Below, piece after piece: positions 5,150 to 5,682 of a DNA stretch of 5,682 nt. Position numbers and translations under genes: made by a program. Positions within the stretch are counted from its first letter, which is position 1, and each line of letters begins with the position of its first letter. The stretch lies in NCBI GenBank assembly GCA_903925435.1, contig CAIYFF010000444.1, positions 1 to 5,682 on the forward strand, written 5' to 3'. The notes under the pieces are model-generated. The model searched no databases. It worked only from the letters and a program-made list of their open reading frames with translations, and had not been told where the DNA came from. This stretch comes from an uncultured Planctomycetota bacterium. Its GTDB lineage: Bacteria; Planctomycetota; UBA1135; UBA2386.

Positions 5150-5682
5150 TCAGCGTGGCGAGAAGTAGCGATCGATGAAGCCGGTATCGATCTCACCGGA
5201 GGCGAAATCGCTGTGCTCCAGGATGCGCAGGAACAGGCCCTGCGTCGTCGCGATGCCATCGCACGTCAATTCCTGCAGCGCGCGACGCGCGGTCTCGAGC
5301 ACGAGCTTCCGCGTCGGCCGATAGATGATGAGCTTGCCCACCATCGAGTCGTAGTGCGGCGGCACCGTGTAGCCCTGATACACGTGGCTGTCCCAGCGAA
5401 CGCCGGGGCCGCCAGGCGCCAAGAACGTCTTGATCAGGCCAGGGCTCGGCTTGAAGCCGCGATCCGGATCTTCCGCATTGATGCGGAACTCCATCGCGCA
5501 GCCCTGCATGCGGATGTCCTTCTGCTCGAACGACAACTTGTGGCCCGCTGCGACCAGGATCATCTCGCGGATCAGGTCGGTGCCCGTGACCATCTCGGTC
5601 ACCGGGTGCTCGACCTGAATGCGTGAGTTGATCTCGATGAAGTAGAAGTTGTTGTTCTTGTCGAGCAGGAACTCGACGGTGC
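5150..5682 (-). CDS. accC: Acetyl-CoA carboxylase biotin carboxylase subunit, C-terminal part
   Basis: The gene runs off the right edge; 176 residues and the TGA stop (5152-5150) are visible, roughly the last 40% of a ~450-residue protein. AccC carboxylates the biotin on the carrier protein AccB using ATP and bicarbonate, the first half-reaction of malonyl-CoA formation for fatty acid synthesis in the cytoplasm. The fragment opens in the ATP-grasp fold with FIEINSRIQVEHPVTEM, the signature holding the metal- and substrate-binding Glu, Asn, Arg and Glu residues (E. coli about 287-297). It continues with EFRINAEDP, the C-terminal domain strand with the active-site Arg, then PPHYDSMVGKLI, and ends with a GFIDRYF tail. 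All key residues in view are intact. No biotin-attachment motif follows the C-terminus, so this is a separate subunit rather than a fused pyruvate or acyl-CoA carboxylase chain. accB would normally lie upstream, outside the window. Confidence 0.93.
   Translation of the reverse strand, partial: TVEFLLDKNNNFYFIEINSRIQVEHPVTEMVTGTDLIREMILVAAGHKLSFEQKDIRMQGCAMEFRINAEDPDRGFKPSPGLIKTFLAPGGPGVRWDSHVYQGYTVPPHYDSMVGKLIIYRPTRKLVLETARRALQELTCDGIATTQGLFLRILEHSDFASGEIDTGFIDRYFSPR

Noticed and set aside
3844..5178. A 444-residue open frame on the plus strand opposite pfkA
   Set aside because: It is antisense to a clear phosphofructokinase and its composition is rich in Arg, His and Ala with no recognisable motifs. 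Long antisense frames are expected from GC-rich codon use.
1..5682. Defence islands, CRISPR repeats, retrons, transposons, tRNA or rRNA genes
   Set aside because: Both strands were read for direct repeats, terminal inverted repeats, clover-leaf ends and signature proteins. None was found; all sizeable frames are explained by the annotated genes.

Overview
The window is GC-rich (about two-thirds G+C by eye), gene-dense and laid out like a bacterial chromosome. It has short spacers, two stop/start overlaps, and GC-rich third positions that create long meaningless antisense frames. I see no RNA genes, CRISPR, transposases, attachment sites or integrons. The organism cannot be fixed from this window. 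The phosphofructokinase is of the 'group III' type shared by Actinobacteria, Planctomycetota and other deep lineages. A Gram-negative-type cell with large exported proteins, such as a high-GC planctomycete or myxobacterium-like lineage, is my best guess and is only inference.

Left half, plus strand. The 3' end of a probable FAD-dependent, geranylgeranyl-reductase-like oxidoreductase (1-258) overlaps by 4 bases (ATGA) an exported 233-residue protein whose layout resembles the YceI lipocalin-like family (255-956). After an 87-base spacer comes a complete membrane histidine kinase with HAMP, HisKA and HATPase domains (1044-2594). No response regulator lies beside it.

Right half, minus strand, read from the right edge leftwards. 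First is the C-terminal part of biotin carboxylase AccC (5150-5682, running off the window), then a 181-base spacer rich in hairpins (4969-5149). Next is a complete ATP-type 6-phosphofructokinase (3922-4968). Its stop overlaps the GTG start of an exported Pro/Gln-rich protein of unknown function (2669-3925). The kinase and this exported protein converge at 2595-2668, where I see no convincing terminator.

Taken together, the right half pairs a fatty-acid-synthesis gene with a glycolytic control gene and an envelope or secreted protein. The left half pairs a possible isoprenoid reductase with a possible isoprenoid-binding carrier, followed by a stand-alone sensor kinase. The window looks like ordinary chromosome. 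The best leads are the two unrecognised exported proteins and the hairpin-rich spacer. I did not find a convincing new defence, mobile or RNA-based system.
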